Assembly: GCA_913063325.1 (NCBI GenBank)
Contig: CAJXYE010000011.1
Location: forward strand, 1-64,000
Length of the DNA stretch: 64,000 nt
Reading direction: 5' to 3'
From: an uncultured Colwellia sp.
Lineage (GTDB): Bacteria; Pseudomonadota; Gammaproteobacteria; Enterobacterales; Alteromonadaceae
Shown: positions 63,803 to 64,000 of the stretch, one piece after another
Layout of the letters: each line of letters starts with the position of its first letter
How positions within the stretch are numbered: the stretch's first letter is position 1
Notes under the pieces: model-generated
Database searches by the model: none
What the model saw: the letters and a program-made list of their open reading frames with translations, nothing else
Told to the model about the DNA's origin: nothing
Made by a program: the position numbers and the translations under genes

Positions 63803-64000
63803 ATGAAAGACCTTACCCAAGGATCAATCCCTAAACACCTGATATCGATGGCATTACCTATGATGATAGGCATGCTTATTCAAACGCTGTATTTTATTGT
63901 TGATCTGTATTTTGTTGGTAAGTTAGGGTCTGCGGCACTCGCGGGATTGAGCTTAGCGGGTAATGCAATGTTTTTAATCTTCGCGCTCACGCAAGTACTC
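63803..64000 (+). CDS. Partial MATE family efflux transporter (N-terminal 66 residues)
   Basis: The frame runs off the right edge of the window. It begins MKDLTQGSIPKHLISMALPM and continues with MMIGMLIQTLYFIVDLYFVG, ALAGLSLAGNAM and FALTQVL, which is the classic N-terminal MATE sequence (LPM.IG, Y..VD..FVG, LAG.S). MATE carriers export cationic compounds by Na+ or H+ antiport in the inner membrane. It is an ATG start 3 bp after TCGA with no strong ribosome site. Only the first two membrane helices are visible. Confidence 0.88.
   Translation, partial: MKDLTQGSIPKHLISMALPMMIGMLIQTLYFIVDLYFVGKLGSAALAGLSLAGNAMFLIFALTQVL

Noticed and set aside
1-64000. CRISPR array, tRNA, rRNA or prophage
   Set aside because: No regular spacer-repeat series, cloverleaf, rRNA-like stretch or phage structural gene was seen on reading.

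Overview
The window looks like chromosomal DNA of an AT-rich marine gammaproteobacterium of the Alteromonadales, most likely Colwelliaceae (Colwellia-like). The case rests on low GC, families typical of that order (DUF2956, DUF3019, DUF3083, DUF3545, DUF3718), PEP-CTERM and GlyGly-type surface anchors, and short inverted-repeat elements starting with TATACCC. I saw no tRNA, rRNA, CRISPR array, transposase or phage gene. This assignment comes from reading the sequence, not from a search.

Layout. 1-1588: end of an operon with a DUF438 hemerythrin/PAS protein, bordered by a 264-bp palindromic-end repeat. 1863-11091: signalling block with an HBM-type chemoreceptor, stand-alone CheR and CheB, a REC-histidine kinase, and a 1291-residue hybrid kinase with a tandemly duplicated periplasmic sensor. 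11391-15908: decayed DUF2956 copy, a membrane protein, the intact DUF2956 gene, a PAP2 phosphatase and an M13 lipoprotein peptidase. 16014-22036: dCache chemoreceptor, S9 peptidase, CreA, tandem DUF3718 protein. 22129-25895: cassette A (MipA/OmpV porin-like protein, DUF3019 protein, RstA-like regulator, RstB-like kinase). 26393-36767: housekeeping and accessory genes (DUF3545, YehS, MscS, RhlE helicase, orphan betaine-type binding protein, GIY-YIG protein, DUF2750, serine hydrolase, DUF5916 outer-membrane protein, FrnE-like DsbA). 36922-42587: PEP-CTERM protein, two paralogous membrane proteins on either side of an AraC-HDOD fusion, MlaC-like protein and TetR regulator. 43140-47954: cassette B, same order as A on the other strand, plus a lipoprotein serine hydrolase. 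48071-55231: AraC/racemase/cupin set, PEP-mutase-like enzyme divergent from a LysR regulator, thioesterase-like DUF4442, DUF3083. 55592-64000: DUF3300, a binding protein, PepSY/regulator/kinase operon, choice-of-anchor H protein, sCache chemoreceptor, start of a MATE transporter.

The strongest system-level signal is the duplicated four-gene cassette OmpV-DUF3019-RstA-RstB. In front of cassette B and again in front of the next gene (46797, serine hydrolase) lies the same 32-bp sequence with one mismatch. It contains an exact match to the RstA box known from E. coli (TACATNTNGTTACA) followed by a degenerate second copy 19 bp later. This suggests an autoregulated envelope-sensing regulon in which a two-component system controls its own outer-membrane and periplasmic partners and a periplasmic serine hydrolase.

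Other notable points: three unlike operator-type sequences (TetR sites at the mlaC-like and tetR promoters, a 33-bp palindrome between the PEP-mutase-like and LysR genes, a 30-bp palindrome before the DUF3718 gene), and at least seven palindromic-end repeats, three of which share a common inner core.
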